Shown: positions 13,348 to 22,277, counted from the stretch's first letter. The stretch is 25,623 bases of DNA from an uncultured Treponema sp. (GCF_938029485.1 NZ_CALHGC010000423.1:1-25623); one strand, 5' to 3'. The notes: generated by a model from the sequence alone, not told the origin. Program-made: numbers and translations.

Positions 13348-15546
13348 TTGTATATGAAACGCAGTATCGGTTTTAAACTGACATTAATTATCTCTGTAGT
13401 ACTATCGGTTATTTTTATTTCTAAAGCGTGTTATGATGCGATACGCAGCTATTCCGATGCAATAAAACAAAAAACTCAGTTATTAAAAGAAGAAAATCAA
13501 CTTTTAACAGCCGAGCTGGAAACGGTCTTTTCAAATTCGTATCAGACGGTAACCGATATGACGGCAATTATAGATTATGAATTATCATTACCCGCTCATG
13601 AGCGAAGTAGAGAGAGAATTATCGGATATTTAAAAAAACTATTGGAGAGCAATGCTTCATTAAAGGCATTAGGCGCTTTTTTTGAACCGAATGCTTTTGA
13701 CGGTAATGATGCATCTTTTACAAATCAATTATCTATAGACGGACGTTTTATTCCATATGTTGAATGGCTCGATACCGGTATTAATGTGAGGGCCGTTATA
13801 GGCATAGATGATGAAAAAGAAAATGATTGGTATGTGAGACCAATGAAAGAAAAGAACGCTTTGTTATTGACCCCCTATCTTACGGAAACACAAACGGAGA
13901 AGAGGGTTTTGACAACGATCGCCCTTCCAATTATGCAAAATGGAACAGCTATCGGCGTAATAAATGCGGATATTGATATCACCTTTATTCAAAATAAAAT
14001 AGCTTCTATCGAAGGAACTTCAAAAGAAAACTTTAAATGTCTCTATGCCGACAATGGAATAATTGTGGCAAATGGAATTGATTCTTCAACTATTATGGAA
14101 AATGCGCTGGATATAGTGCCTGCTATCAAACCGCATTTTGATCTTGCCGCTCAAGGTAAAGAATCCAATGCGCTTCTCGTTTCAAAAACGACCGGTAACC
14201 GTTCTCAGTTTATTTTTATTCCTATGAAAATGAAAGAAGTGGGAACTAATTGGGTTTTTGCTTCTATAACAACCTTATCGCTTTTTACTGCCGAAGCGCG
14301 AAAAAATATTATACAAACGCTTATTCAATACGCTCTTATCATACTGATAGTGATTGTATTCCTCTTTTTTTCTATTAAAAAAAGAGTGAGTACTCCATTA
14401 AAAAATACAGCCTTTGCACTGAAAAATATTGCCGAAGGGGAAGGCGATTTAACGGTACGATTACCGGTTACAGGGCATGACGAAATAACGGAGCTTTCAA
14501 ATTATTTTAATCAGACAATAGAAAAAATCGGCGCATCGGTTAAAGCTGCCGGAAACAGTTCCAATGCTCTACAACGCGTCGGCGAAGAACTTGCGAGTAA
14601 TATGACAGAAACGGCAAGCGCTATACATCAAATAAATGCAAACATCGAAGGTGTTAAACAACAGGCTCTTACACAGGCAGCGAGCGTTACCCAAACAGCT
14701 ACGACCATAGAAGAGATTGTTCGCACCATTAAACAGCTTAACGGCAGTATCGATACACAAGCCGCAAGCGTTGCGCAATCGTCCTCATCGATAGAACAAA
14801 TGGTTGCAAATATTACCTCTATCGGGCAAACACTGGGTAAAACCGATGAGGCTATCAAAAGCCTTACAAGCGCCACGGGAGACGGAAAAAACACCTTGAT
14901 AGCCTCCAATGCCGTTACCAAAAAGATTGCCGAAGAGTCGGGCTCTCTGATAGAAGCTTCAAGCGTTATTCAACATATTGCATCGCAAACGAACCTACTG
15001 GCGATGAACGCTGCAATAGAAGCCGCACACGCAGGAGAAGCGGGAAAAGGTTTTGCCGTTGTCGCGGATGAAATCCGAAAACTTGCCGAAGATTCAGCTG
15101 CCCAAGGAAAAACGATAACAACAACGCTTAAAACGCTATCGGGTGAAATTGAAACGCTTTCCGATTCTTCCAAAATCGTTGAAGAAAAATTCAATACAAT
15201 CTTTACCCTAGCTGAACAGGTTAAGGATATGAGTAACCGCCTTACCGAGACAATGCGCGAACAAGAACATGACAGTAGAGAAGTGCTTACCGCTATCAAA
15301 AATATCAATATGGCAACGTTGGAGGTACAAGCAGGTTCCGCGGAAATGCTGAAAGGCAGTGAGGGAGTCGCGGAAGAAATGCGGAAACTGGATAACCTTA
15401 CCCGCATTATTACCGACAGTATGAACGAAATGGCATCCGGCGCCGTACAAATCAATAACGCGGTACAGGAAGTTAACGGCATTACACAGCAGAATAAGCG
15501 GAGTATTGAGAGTTTGGTTAAGGAAGTCTCCAAATTCAAGATATAG
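13348..15546 (+). CDS. Methyl-accepting chemotaxis protein
   Basis: A 732-residue transmembrane chemoreceptor. TM1 is at about 9-27, followed by a periplasmic sensor of about 290 residues with dCache/PAS-like features (WYVRPMKEKN, LTPYLTETQT, GVINADIDI). TM2 is at about 325-343, then a HAMP domain (about 344-396) and a long cytoplasmic coiled coil. The conserved signalling tip QTNLLAMNAAIEAAHAGEAG starts at 547 and continues GKGFAVVADEIRKLAE, the CheA/CheW-binding hairpin. No C-terminal CheR pentapeptide is seen. TTG at 13348 is taken as the start because GGAGGAG lies 8 nt upstream; the ATG two codons later would be 14 nt away. The ligand is unknown. Sensor-half codon use is more AT-rich than in neighbouring murE. 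Confidence 0.94.
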   Translation: MYMKRSIGFKLTLIISVVLSVIFISKACYDAIRSYSDAIKQKTQLLKEENQLLTAELETVFSNSYQTVTDMTAIIDYELSLPAHERSRERIIGYLKKLLESNASLKALGAFFEPNAFDGNDASFTNQLSIDGRFIPYVEWLDTGINVRAVIGIDDEKENDWYVRPMKEKNALLLTPYLTETQTEKRVLTTIALPIMQNGTAIGVINADIDITFIQNKIASIEGTSKENFKCLYADNGIIVANGIDSSTIMENALDIVPAIKPHFDLAAQGKESNALLVSKTTGNRSQFIFIPMKMKEVGTNWVFASITTLSLFTAEARKNIIQTLIQYALIILIVIVFLFFSIKKRVSTPLKNTAFALKNIAEGEGDLTVRLPVTGHDEITELSNYFNQTIEKIGASVKAAGNSSNALQRVGEELASNMTETASAIHQINANIEGVKQQALTQAASVTQTATTIEEIVRTIKQLNGSIDTQAASVAQSSSSIEQMVANITSIGQTLGKTDEAIKSLTSATGDGKNTLIASNAVTKKIAEESGSLIEASSVIQHIASQTNLLAMNAAIEAAHAGEAGKGFAVVADEIRKLAEDSAAQGKTITTTLKTLSGEIETLSDSSKIVEEKFNTIFTLAEQVKDMSNRLTETMREQEHDSREVLTAIKNINMATLEVQAGSAEMLKGSEGVAEEMRKLDNLTRIITDSMNEMASGAVQINNAVQEVNGITQQNKRSIESLVKEVSKFKI

Positions 15547-15659
15547 ACGCAAATAGAGCGGTATCTACTGCGTTGCTGCACAAAAATTAATCCTCAACGT
15601 TGGAGTGATATAATAAAAGTGCAGTGTCTAAATTGCCGAAAAAGAGAGGAGGAAAGGCA

Positions 15660-15773
15660 ATGAAAAAAAAGTACGATCAAAATTTCAAGACCGAGGCGTT
15701 AAAGCTGTCGGACGATATCGGAGTCAAGAAGGCGTGTGAACAGCTTAACGTGAGCTACTACAGCAATTTTTAA
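15660..15773 (+). pseudogene. Truncated IS3-family transposase OrfA remnant
   Basis: A 37-codon frame with its own ribosome site (GGAGG 8 nt before the ATG) reads MKKKYDQNFKTEALKLSDDI and continues GVKKACEQLNVSYY. This is the N-terminal helix-turn-helix of IS3/IS911-type OrfA, normally about 90-100 residues. The match stops abruptly after SYY; the next codons SNF and a stop appear to come from unrelated DNA. No orfB and no second inverted end were found, so the element is dead. A TATAAT box at about 15610 may be the old transposase promoter. The junction (about 15762) lies about 40 nt from the end of the AT-rich gene at 15800. Confidence 0.75.
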
Positions 15774-15799
15774 TCTTCTTCGTTTCAGCAGACAAATTC

Positions 15800-17239
15800 T
15801 TATTCTTTAAGTTCCCAATATCCGCTATTTCCGCTTCCTATATATCTTAGATTAGCTATCTCTTTCATAGTTCGCTGAATAGTTTTTACACTTACGCCGA
15901 CATTCTCTGCAATAGCTTGTCTTGTAATCTTATTATTTAACTTCACCTGTGCCTTGATAAATTCAATCAGTTCTTTTTTATCGTGAGGGACATCGTGAGG
16001 GACATCGTGAGGGACATCGTGAGGGACATCGTGAGCAATATTTTTTCCGCCAACTTTTTCCGTTGCAATTTTCTTTAACGGAATAATCGTTCTAAATATA
16101 TCCCCTTCCTCAAAAATCGGATTTTCTTCAGAATACAACTGTGTGTACTTATAGGTGTTACGCATACCTGAACCGAGTTCATCAGCAAGTCCGATTTCTC
16201 TAAAAACTTTGGATATTGACGGATTTTTAGGGAACGGTTCAAATTTCTGCAAATCTAATGCACCCATACCATGAGCTAAATTACTATTTTCGATAACAAT
16301 TTTTTCATCATCAATAATCATTTTAGCAGGAAAGCCGTTTGAATAATCTCTGTGAGCTAATGTGTTGGAAACTATTTCTCGAAGTATTCTATCTCTTGCA
16401 TTGACATTAACAATTCCTTCTAAAACAAACAAATCATTCAAATGTTTTCTACCAAAGCTGATCAACCGATCATAACTGTCAATCAAGTTCGTAATGACGA
16501 CATCTCTATCATCATATCGATTTTTGTTTTCTACTCTAAATATCGCATCCGTTTTATGTTGTGGTAGAACGGACATAATTGAATTATCTTTTCCAAATAA
16601 TAGAATTGCAGCTAATGTAAGCCCTTCTCTATTTGTTTCAGGATCAATCAAAATTAAATGAACGCTTCTCAGAAGTTCTTCATCACTCATCTCTCTCCAT
16701 GAATGATTTTGATTTCTTGAAGTAGCCATTTTTCGTGCTTTCTCAATCACAGACATCTCTAAGCAATCTATACCAAGATTCGGATATACTTTATTTACAA
16801 AATAGGTACTTTGCTTTCTTGCATAAAGCTTATATACAAGTTCCGCATTATCTGTAATATTTATATCACCTTCGTAAGATCTATCCAAAATTCTTCCATT
16901 ATGTCTGCATACTTGATAGCCTTTAGGAACTCGGATATAAATAATCTTCTTTCCTTTTACTTCCATTAAAATAGGCGTCAAATACAATGGCGGATATATT
17001 TTTTTCGAATTGTTAATACCTGATGTAAATTCTTTTATTATCTTATCAACCTTATCAGCAGTGACTCCGACAATTTCCCTCTTGTCATTAACTCCTAATA
17101 CTATATGCCCACCGTTTCTATTATTAAAAGAACAAACGGTATCATAAACATCTTTTGATAAGGTATGCTTTGACTCTTTAAATTCAACATCTATTTTTTC
17201 ACCGTTTTGAATGAGTTCCTTTATTTCTTTTGAAGTCAT
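15800..17239 (-). CDS. AlbA_2/Schlafen-type ATP-binding putative transcriptional regulator
   Basis: A 479-residue protein of the widespread AlbA_2 plus HATPase_c_4 group (often annotated RecG-like or 'putative DNA-binding protein'). Residues about 12-120 form the AlbA_2/Schlafen domain (EKIDVEFKESKH, CSFNNRNGGHIVLGV). Residues about 280-390 form the GHKL ATPase-like domain (REIVSNTLAHRDYS, IVIENSN, GLADELGSGMRN). Residues 403-420 are a linker of four HDVP units plus a final HD, and residues about 425-475 a winged-helix HTH (ITRQAIAENVGVSVKTIQR). Function is not established for this group; roles in transcription or phage defence have been proposed for some relatives. AAGGAG precedes the ATG. 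It is markedly more AT-rich than its neighbours and adjoins an IS remnant, suggesting horizontal acquisition. Confidence 0.85.
   Translation of the reverse strand: MTSKEIKELIQNGEKIDVEFKESKHTLSKDVYDTVCSFNNRNGGHIVLGVNDKREIVGVTADKVDKIIKEFTSGINNSKKIYPPLYLTPILMEVKGKKIIYIRVPKGYQVCRHNGRILDRSYEGDINITDNAELVYKLYARKQSTYFVNKVYPNLGIDCLEMSVIEKARKMATSRNQNHSWREMSDEELLRSVHLILIDPETNREGLTLAAILLFGKDNSIMSVLPQHKTDAIFRVENKNRYDDRDVVITNLIDSYDRLISFGRKHLNDLFVLEGIVNVNARDRILREIVSNTLAHRDYSNGFPAKMIIDDEKIVIENSNLAHGMGALDLQKFEPFPKNPSISKVFREIGLADELGSGMRNTYKYTQLYSEENPIFEEGDIFRTIIPLKKIATEKVGGKNIAHDVPHDVPHDVPHDVPHDKKELIEFIKAQVKLNNKITRQAIAENVGVSVKTIQRTMKEIANLRYIGSGNSGYWELKE
15981..16036 (-). repeat. Tandem 12-bp repeat encoding the HDVP linker
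   Basis: Four perfect copies of the unit TCGTGAGGGACA (plus strand), followed by a partial fifth (TCGTGAGCA), lie inside the 15800-17239 gene. Each unit encodes one His-Asp-Val-Pro. Identity at third codon positions indicates recent slippage amplification. Unit length is a multiple of three, so copy-number changes alter linker length without frameshift. Confidence 0.93.
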
Positions 17240-17356
17240 AATTCTCCTTCTTTTGTAAAATTTCTCATTTTACTAGTCTAAGATTGTATAACCTCATATT
17301 CTATGAGAGCAAAACCGCCATACACATTCATCATTACAGTGTACCCTGTCAAGTTT

Positions 17357-18427
17357 TTACGTGCGCGCTATTCTAAGCATTGCGATACTCAGCACGGTAA
17401 AAATTAAAAACGGCAGAGAGGCGCCTGCAAGCGGAGCGATGTATTCCCATTTTGCAAAAAGCATGGTCATCATTTCGGTAACATAATAAAGAACTGCAAG
17501 CGCTAAACTAAAGAGCAAACTCATCAATAAGATATTTTTTTTAAAACGCCCGCCGACGGAAACCGAGAAAAACAAAACAATGAACGTGGTAAACGGGAAT
17601 GAAAAACGGCGGTAATATTGCGAAAGGTATTCATGGTAGGGTAAACCCATCTTTTTTAAATTATCGATAAACACTTTCGCCTGTGCAATGGTCATCTCAT
17701 CGATAGACGTAATATTCCGCTGAAAGGTTTCAGGCGGTTCGAAAAAAACTCTTTCATCTATGGTATCTTGATAAAGTACATCATTTTCCGGCGTAAAGGT
17801 ATAGACTGATTTATCAACCACCTCCCAATGATCGGTCTGCCAACGTGCCGAACTGCCCTTTATAACGGTAGAAACATCTCCCGATTCGGTACGCATCACA
17901 ATCAGTACATTGCTCAATTCCTTTTGACTATCATCGTAATAATCGGCAAAATACACAACCTTCCCCGAATCGGATAAAACAACCACATCGCTTCTGTTCA
18001 AATTCTGCTCAGGTTCGAGGATAGAATTTACCAGCGCAATTTTTTGCCGCTGAAAACGAATCAAAATACGGTCTTCAAAGTAAAACATCCCGATCGATAA
18101 CAAAAAACCGCACAATACAAGCGGCGCTACCAATACGGCGAGCGGCATACCGGATGCGAAAATCGAGGTGAGCTCATTTTTTGCATACATATTTCCCATC
18201 GTATACGAACTTGCAAACAACACCGAAAGCGGCATCGCAAACGATATACATTTAGGCAAATATAAATACATCACCCGAAGCAGCGTAACAAAGCGTACAT
18301 GGTTTTGCAAATACTGCGCAAGATTGAGAAAGAGATCGCCAAGCTGTAGCAGCAAAATAAAAAACAAAATCGTTATCACAAGGACGGGGAAAAAGAGTTG
18401 CAGCAAATATCGTTGAAGAATTTTCAT
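17357..18427 (-). CDS. lptG: LptF/LptG (YjgP/YjgQ) family permease, second of pair
   Basis: A 356-residue YjgP/YjgQ-type permease. There are three N-terminal transmembrane helices (about 8-32, 55-75, 95-120), a soluble region (about 125-255) expected to form the periplasmic beta-jellyroll, and three C-terminal helices (about 270-355). Paired LptF and LptG form the membrane part of an ABC exporter that extracts lipopolysaccharide with LptB. The ATG overlaps the lptF stop (ATGA). The assignment to G rather than F is by gene order. No lptB, lptA or lptC lies nearby. No terminator is visible after the stop codon. Confidence 0.82.
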   Translation of the reverse strand: MKILQRYLLQLFFPVLVITILFFILLLQLGDLFLNLAQYLQNHVRFVTLLRVMYLYLPKCISFAMPLSVLFASSYTMGNMYAKNELTSIFASGMPLAVLVAPLVLCGFLLSIGMFYFEDRILIRFQRQKIALVNSILEPEQNLNRSDVVVLSDSGKVVYFADYYDDSQKELSNVLIVMRTESGDVSTVIKGSSARWQTDHWEVVDKSVYTFTPENDVLYQDTIDERVFFEPPETFQRNITSIDEMTIAQAKVFIDNLKKMGLPYHEYLSQYYRRFSFPFTTFIVLFFSVSVGGRFKKNILLMSLLFSLALAVLYYVTEMMTMLFAKWEYIAPLAGASLPFLIFTVLSIAMLRIART

Positions 18428-19542
18428 CTAAACAATCTTTTACCGAAAATTACTATGGATGCAGCAAAGACCATCATATTCGGCACCCACATAGCGGAAG
18501 TTCCATCCCAATCAAGCCGTAAACAGAGAGTTTGCCCTCCCATAAACATCGCCCAATACCCAACGGCAATCAAAAGACCTAAGACGAATCCCATACCTTG
18601 ATTATTCACCTTGCCGGCGCTGCTGATGGCAAAGGCCAGCAGTACAAAAAAGAAAGTGCCGAAGGGAATGGAAAACTTTTTATGTAATTCCATCCGATAC
18701 AGATTGAGCAGCCGTTTATCTTCATTTTGCACTTCTTTTTCTTTTACATCTTTGTAGAGGTCAAGTGAAGACATTTCGGACGGTCCAATCATGTTAAAAT
18801 AAGAAGACTTAATACTCTTCGCAAGTACATTATAGGTTACCGCTTCGCCGTTCACCGCATCGTATTTTTTTTTATCTGAAGGATCTAAAATAAGAAGATG
18901 AGGATACTTCATCTTGAGCGACATAACAATTGAAGGATCGTCGGATTTCCCGACTTCGGCAGTCTGCGTACCGAGTATACGGAATGCTTTATCGGCATTC
19001 TTATCAACAATGAGCAGATTGTGAATTTTTCCATCCTGTATCAAGCCTGTAACGACCACTGCATTATGATTGCGTTTTATAGAATAGGAAGCCAGTTCCA
19101 GTGCGGGCGTCGAGGTCGCAATACCCCAATAGACACGCCTAAAATTAACAGCACTGGCAGGGAGCAACACATCATTGGTAAAAAAAGAAACAATCGAAAC
19201 CGCCAAACCGACCAGCAGCACCGGCAGCATTAAAAATCGAGGAGAAATCCCCAGCGCATTCATGGAAAGAAATTCCAAATCGCTGACAAACCGGCCGATA
19301 CCCATGAGCGTACCGATTAAAGCGGCAAAAGGAGCTGCATTCGCGATAACCGCAGGCAGCGAATACAGCATCAGCAATGCGACATCTTTAAAAGGAGCTT
19401 GTTTTGAAAGAACTTCTTCCGCCAATAACAGGATATTATTGACAAAAAAGATAAAGAACAAGAATAAAAAACAGACAAAAAAATACAGCAGCATCTCTTT
19501 TACAATATATAAAAAAAGCAGCTTCTGTTTTATGCCTATCAT
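18424..19542 (-). CDS. lptF: LptF/LptG (YjgP/YjgQ) family permease, first of pair
   Basis: A 372-residue relative of the downstream gene with the same plan. An N-terminal hydrophobic segment YFFVCFLFLFFIFFVNNILL is followed by helices near 52-75 and 100-120. A soluble domain lies at about 125-280 (NHNAVVVTGLIQDGKIHNLL and later), and three helices are at about 290-370. ALGISPRFLMLP is the cytoplasmic coupling-type loop of this family. The ribosome site is weak (GTAGAAG). It lies 31 nt after dut and overlaps lptG by 4 nt. Treponemes are variable in classical LPS, so the exported lipid may be a lipo-oligosaccharide or other glycolipid; this is inference. Confidence 0.83.
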   Translation of the reverse strand: MIGIKQKLLFLYIVKEMLLYFFVCFLFLFFIFFVNNILLLAEEVLSKQAPFKDVALLMLYSLPAVIANAAPFAALIGTLMGIGRFVSDLEFLSMNALGISPRFLMLPVLLVGLAVSIVSFFTNDVLLPASAVNFRRVYWGIATSTPALELASYSIKRNHNAVVVTGLIQDGKIHNLLIVDKNADKAFRILGTQTAEVGKSDDPSIVMSLKMKYPHLLILDPSDKKKYDAVNGEAVTYNVLAKSIKSSYFNMIGPSEMSSLDLYKDVKEKEVQNEDKRLLNLYRMELHKKFSIPFGTFFFVLLAFAISSAGKVNNQGMGFVLGLLIAVGYWAMFMGGQTLCLRLDWDGTSAMWVPNMMVFAASIVIFGKRLFR

Positions 19543-19573
19543 CTTCTACACCATTAATCACCGTTATATCAAT

Positions 19574-20029
19574 TCACGCGATGCCGGTAGAACCGTACCC
19601 GTCTGCACCCCGTTCGGTTTTTGAAAGCGCATCTGTTTGCACAAAACTCACCTGTACCGCTTGAGCAACCACGGCTTGTGCAATTCTATCGCCGTTCCGG
19701 ACGGTAAAGGGTTCGCTGCCGAAATTTACCAGCAGTACGCACAACTCACCGCGGTAATCGGAATCGACCGTACCGGGTGTATTGAGCACCGTAATGCCGT
19801 ACTTTAGCGCAAGTCCCGAGCGCGGACGCACTTGCAGCTCATACCCCACGGGTAATTCGACAAAAAGCCCCGTCGGGATGAGCTTACGCTCCATAGGGTT
19901 CAGCGTTACCGGTTCCGCCAGATATGCATGTAAGTCCGCGCCCGCGGAACCGGCGGTTTGATATTCAGGCAGCAAGGCTCCTTCCTTGAGTACGGAAAAT
20001 ATCCTTACCGCCCCGTCAGCGATGCTCAT
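19574..20029 (-). CDS. dut: dUTP diphosphatase (dUTPase)
   Basis: A 151-residue trimeric-type dUTPase that converts dUTP to dUMP and pyrophosphate, preventing uracil incorporation and supplying dUMP for dTMP synthesis. All five family motifs are present in order: AGSAGADLHA (27-36), PRSGLA (69-74), GTVDSDYRGE (86-95, with the catalytic aspartate), NGDRIAQAVV (112-121) and ERGADGYGSTG (139-149, the C-terminal arm that closes over the site). AGAGGA lies 7-8 nt before the ATG. It is 21 nt downstream of pnp and presumably co-transcribed with it. Confidence 0.96.
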   Translation of the reverse strand: MSIADGAVRIFSVLKEGALLPEYQTAGSAGADLHAYLAEPVTLNPMERKLIPTGLFVELPVGYELQVRPRSGLALKYGITVLNTPGTVDSDYRGELCVLLVNFGSEPFTVRNGDRIAQAVVAQAVQVSFVQTDALSKTERGADGYGSTGIA

Positions 20030-20050
20030 TATTTATCCTCTGCCAACGGA

Positions 20051-22153
20051 TTAACGGCTCGCGTTTTTTTCCTGCTCTTCGCAGGCATCGATGTACGAAA
20101 GGTTTAAGCGGCCGAGCTTATCGATTTCCAAAAGCTTGACGGACACTTTTTGTCCTTCCTGCAGCACATCGGACACTTTTTCGATGCGGTTACGCGACAG
20201 TTTGGAAATATGGCAAAGGCCTTCTTTACCGGGAAGAATTTCGATAAAGGCGCCGAAATCCTTGATGCACTTGACGGTACCTTCATAAATTCTGCCGACC
20301 TCAGGATCTTCCACGATGCCGGTAACCGCAGCCTTAGCACCGAGCGCGGACGAAGAATCCCGCCCGTAGATGGTAACCGTACCGTCGTTTTCGGTATTGA
20401 TTGTTACATGGTATTGTTCGGACAGTGCCTTGATAATCTTTCCGCCCGGTCCTATGAGCGCTCCGATCTTATCGACCGGAATTTTGAGCGTTTCAATACG
20501 CGGCGCATATTTGGATACCTGCTCGGAAGGTTTGGAAATAGTCTGATTCATAATGCCGAGGATATGGAGCCGACCTTTTTTTGCTTGCTCGAGCGCTTTT
20601 TTCATAATCTCAGCGGAAACGCCGGCAATTTTAATATCCATCTGGAAGCCGGTGATACCTTCCGCGGTGCCGGCAACTTTAAAGTCCATATCGCCGAGGT
20701 GGTCTTCTTCGCCCAAAATATCGGAAAGCACGGCAAAGCGGCTTCCGTCGGTGATAAGCCCCATTGCGATACCTGCTACCGGCTTTTTCATCGGAACACC
20801 TGCATGAAGCAGCGAAAGCGTACCGCCGCACACGGTTGCCATCGAAGAAGAACCGTTGGACTCCAGTATCTCGGAAACCACGCGGATGGTATACGGGAAC
20901 GCCTCCCTCGACGGAATCATCGGCATCAGCGAGCGGTGAGCGAGGTGCCCGTGCCCGATTTCGCGGCGTCCGGTACCGAGCCGGCCGACCTCTCCGACAG
21001 AATAGGGCGGGAAGTTATAGTGCAGGATAAAATTCTCACGGCGGTCGCCTTCGATATCGTCATAGACTTGTTCGTCAAACACGGTACCGAGCGTAACAAC
21101 GGCGAGCGACTGCGTTTCCCCGCGGGTAAACACAGCGGAACCGTGCGGCCGCGGCAGCACACCGATCTCGCAGGTAATGGGGCGGATATCTTCCAAGCCG
21201 CGTCCGTCAACCCGCAAGCCTTTTTCCAGTATGTTTTCGCGCAAAATATGGTATTCCATATCGTCGAATAAAGCGGCAAAGAGCTTCGCCTGTGTTGCAT
21301 CGGCAAGCTGTTCCGCATACTCTTCGGCTAAAGCCTTTCTGATAACATCGCAAGCTTCGCGGCGCTCTACCTTGCCCTTTGTATATAAGGCTTTTGAAAG
21401 TTCGGGGTAAGCCTTTGCGTAAATAGCCTCTTTATTTGCAAGCGTTGCATTCACCGGTGCAAGCGGCAGTTTTTCCTTTCCGCACGCTGCGCGGAGTTCA
21501 TTTTGCAGTGCACAAATCGCTTTGATAAACTCATGGGCTTTTTCCAAGGCCTTGAGCATGATCTCTTCCGAAACCTCATGAGCGCCGCCTTCTACCATCG
21601 TAATACCTTCAGCGGTACCCGCGACAACGATTTCCATATCGGCCTTTTCAATCTGGCTGAACGTCGGGTTTATCACAAACTCGCCGTCGAGGTACGCCAC
21701 GCGGGCGCCCGCTACCGGCCCGTTAAAGGGAATGTCGGAAATAACAACTGCAGCCGAACTGGCAATAACCGCTAAAATATCCGGCGGATTAGTCATATCC
21801 GAAGAAATACAGGTCGGTACGATCTGTATTTCCCGCCCGAAGGCTTTTTCAAACAGCGGCCGCATCGGACGGTCGATCAGCCGCGAAACTAAAATCTCTT
21901 TATCCTTAGGACGGCCTTCACGCTTGATAAAACCGCCCGGTATCTTTCCAGCTGCATAGTATTTTTCATTATAATCGACGGTTACCGGTACATAATCGAG
22001 TCCCTCAACTGCCGTAGATGACGCACACACCGTTGCCAACACTGCGGTTCCGCCGAATTGCGCATAGATAGCGCCGTTTGCCTGTTTTGCCAGATGGCCT
22101 GTCTCTAAAATTAACTCTTCATTTCCGACCTTATACGTTACTCTCTGTCTCAT
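20051..22153 (-). CDS. pnp: Polyribonucleotide nucleotidyltransferase (PNPase)
   Basis: A 700-residue PNPase, a phosphorolytic 3'-to-5' exoribonuclease of mRNA turnover. It has two RNase PH-like domains (about 1-230 and 310-545). The active-site aspartates of the second are in GEEDHLGDMDFKVAG (about 480-494), and FFxRR-type phosphate-binding motifs are recognisable (KREGRPKDKEILVSRLIDRP). The KH domain follows with GPGG near 566, then the S1 domain (GRIYEGTVKCIKDFGAFIE, from about 618). AAGGAA lies 5-6 nt before the ATG. Full length. It is separated from rpsO by a 208-nt leader with a terminator, a hairpin and a palindrome, so it may be independently controlled. The plus-strand frame opposite is a shadow. 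Confidence 0.97.
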   Translation of the reverse strand: MRQRVTYKVGNEELILETGHLAKQANGAIYAQFGGTAVLATVCASSTAVEGLDYVPVTVDYNEKYYAAGKIPGGFIKREGRPKDKEILVSRLIDRPMRPLFEKAFGREIQIVPTCISSDMTNPPDILAVIASSAAVVISDIPFNGPVAGARVAYLDGEFVINPTFSQIEKADMEIVVAGTAEGITMVEGGAHEVSEEIMLKALEKAHEFIKAICALQNELRAACGKEKLPLAPVNATLANKEAIYAKAYPELSKALYTKGKVERREACDVIRKALAEEYAEQLADATQAKLFAALFDDMEYHILRENILEKGLRVDGRGLEDIRPITCEIGVLPRPHGSAVFTRGETQSLAVVTLGTVFDEQVYDDIEGDRRENFILHYNFPPYSVGEVGRLGTGRREIGHGHLAHRSLMPMIPSREAFPYTIRVVSEILESNGSSSMATVCGGTLSLLHAGVPMKKPVAGIAMGLITDGSRFAVLSDILGEEDHLGDMDFKVAGTAEGITGFQMDIKIAGVSAEIMKKALEQAKKGRLHILGIMNQTISKPSEQVSKYAPRIETLKIPVDKIGALIGPGGKIIKALSEQYHVTINTENDGTVTIYGRDSSSALGAKAAVTGIVEDPEVGRIYEGTVKCIKDFGAFIEILPGKEGLCHISKLSRNRIEKVSDVLQEGQKVSVKLLEIDKLGRLNLSYIDACEEQEKNASR

Positions 22154-22177
22154 AATCTTTCCTTCTACTAATTACTC

Positions 22178-22206
22178 AAATTATTTTGCCCGCGGGCATC
22201 GTTCAA
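22178..22206 (-). promoter_or_regulatory. Weak candidate pnp promoter with a 12-bp palindrome in its spacer
   Basis: On the minus strand TTGAAC (4 of 6), exactly 17 nt, then TAATTT (3 of 6). The spacer contains the perfect palindrome TGCCCGCGGGCA (22187-22198), a possible operator. The position is suitable: after the rpsO terminator and about 25 nt before the pnp start. The hexamers are poor, so this is tentative. Confidence 0.3.
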
Positions 22207-22227
22207 AACCTCAAGATCGATTTTGAA
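22202..22227 (-). other. Short hairpin in the rpsO-pnp gap
   Basis: Seven-base arms TTCAAAA (22202-22208) and TTTTGAA (22221-22227) with a 12-nt loop. It overlaps the -35 of the candidate pnp promoter. No function can be assigned from sequence. Confidence 0.35.
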
Positions 22228-22239
22228 AGGCGCCCCTAT

Positions 22240-22277
22240 AAAAAACGGCTACCCATCCGTTTCCGATAGGTAACCGT
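22240..22277 (-). terminator. Rho-independent terminator of rpsO
   Basis: On the minus strand CGGTTACCTAT pairs, with two mismatches, with ATGGGTAGCCG, followed by TTTTTT. It lies about 85 nt past the rpsO stop codon, between rpsO and pnp. Nearer the stop, a 9-bp inverted repeat (TTAAGCAGC 22347-22355 and GCTGCTTAA 22283-22291) frames the upstream part of the same 3' region. Confidence 0.75.

Noticed and set aside
15547..15590. Terminator after the chemotaxis receptor gene
   Set aside because: ACGCA/TGCGT and TAGA/TCTA pairs can be drawn, but the stem is short and interrupted and no T-run follows.
17325..17356. Perfect TTGACA on the minus strand just after the lptG stop
   Set aside because: No acceptable -10 at 16-18 nt (GAATGT at 17), so not called a promoter.
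17240..17356. Right-hand end of the IS3 element beside the AlbA_2 gene
   Set aside because: Only a CAGTGT match to the left end; too short to support an inverted repeat.
20150..21271. 373-codon open frame on the plus strand opposite pnp
   Set aside because: It lies wholly inside pnp, reads as a low-similarity Arg/His-rich translation with no motifs, and pnp is unmistakable; a codon-bias shadow.
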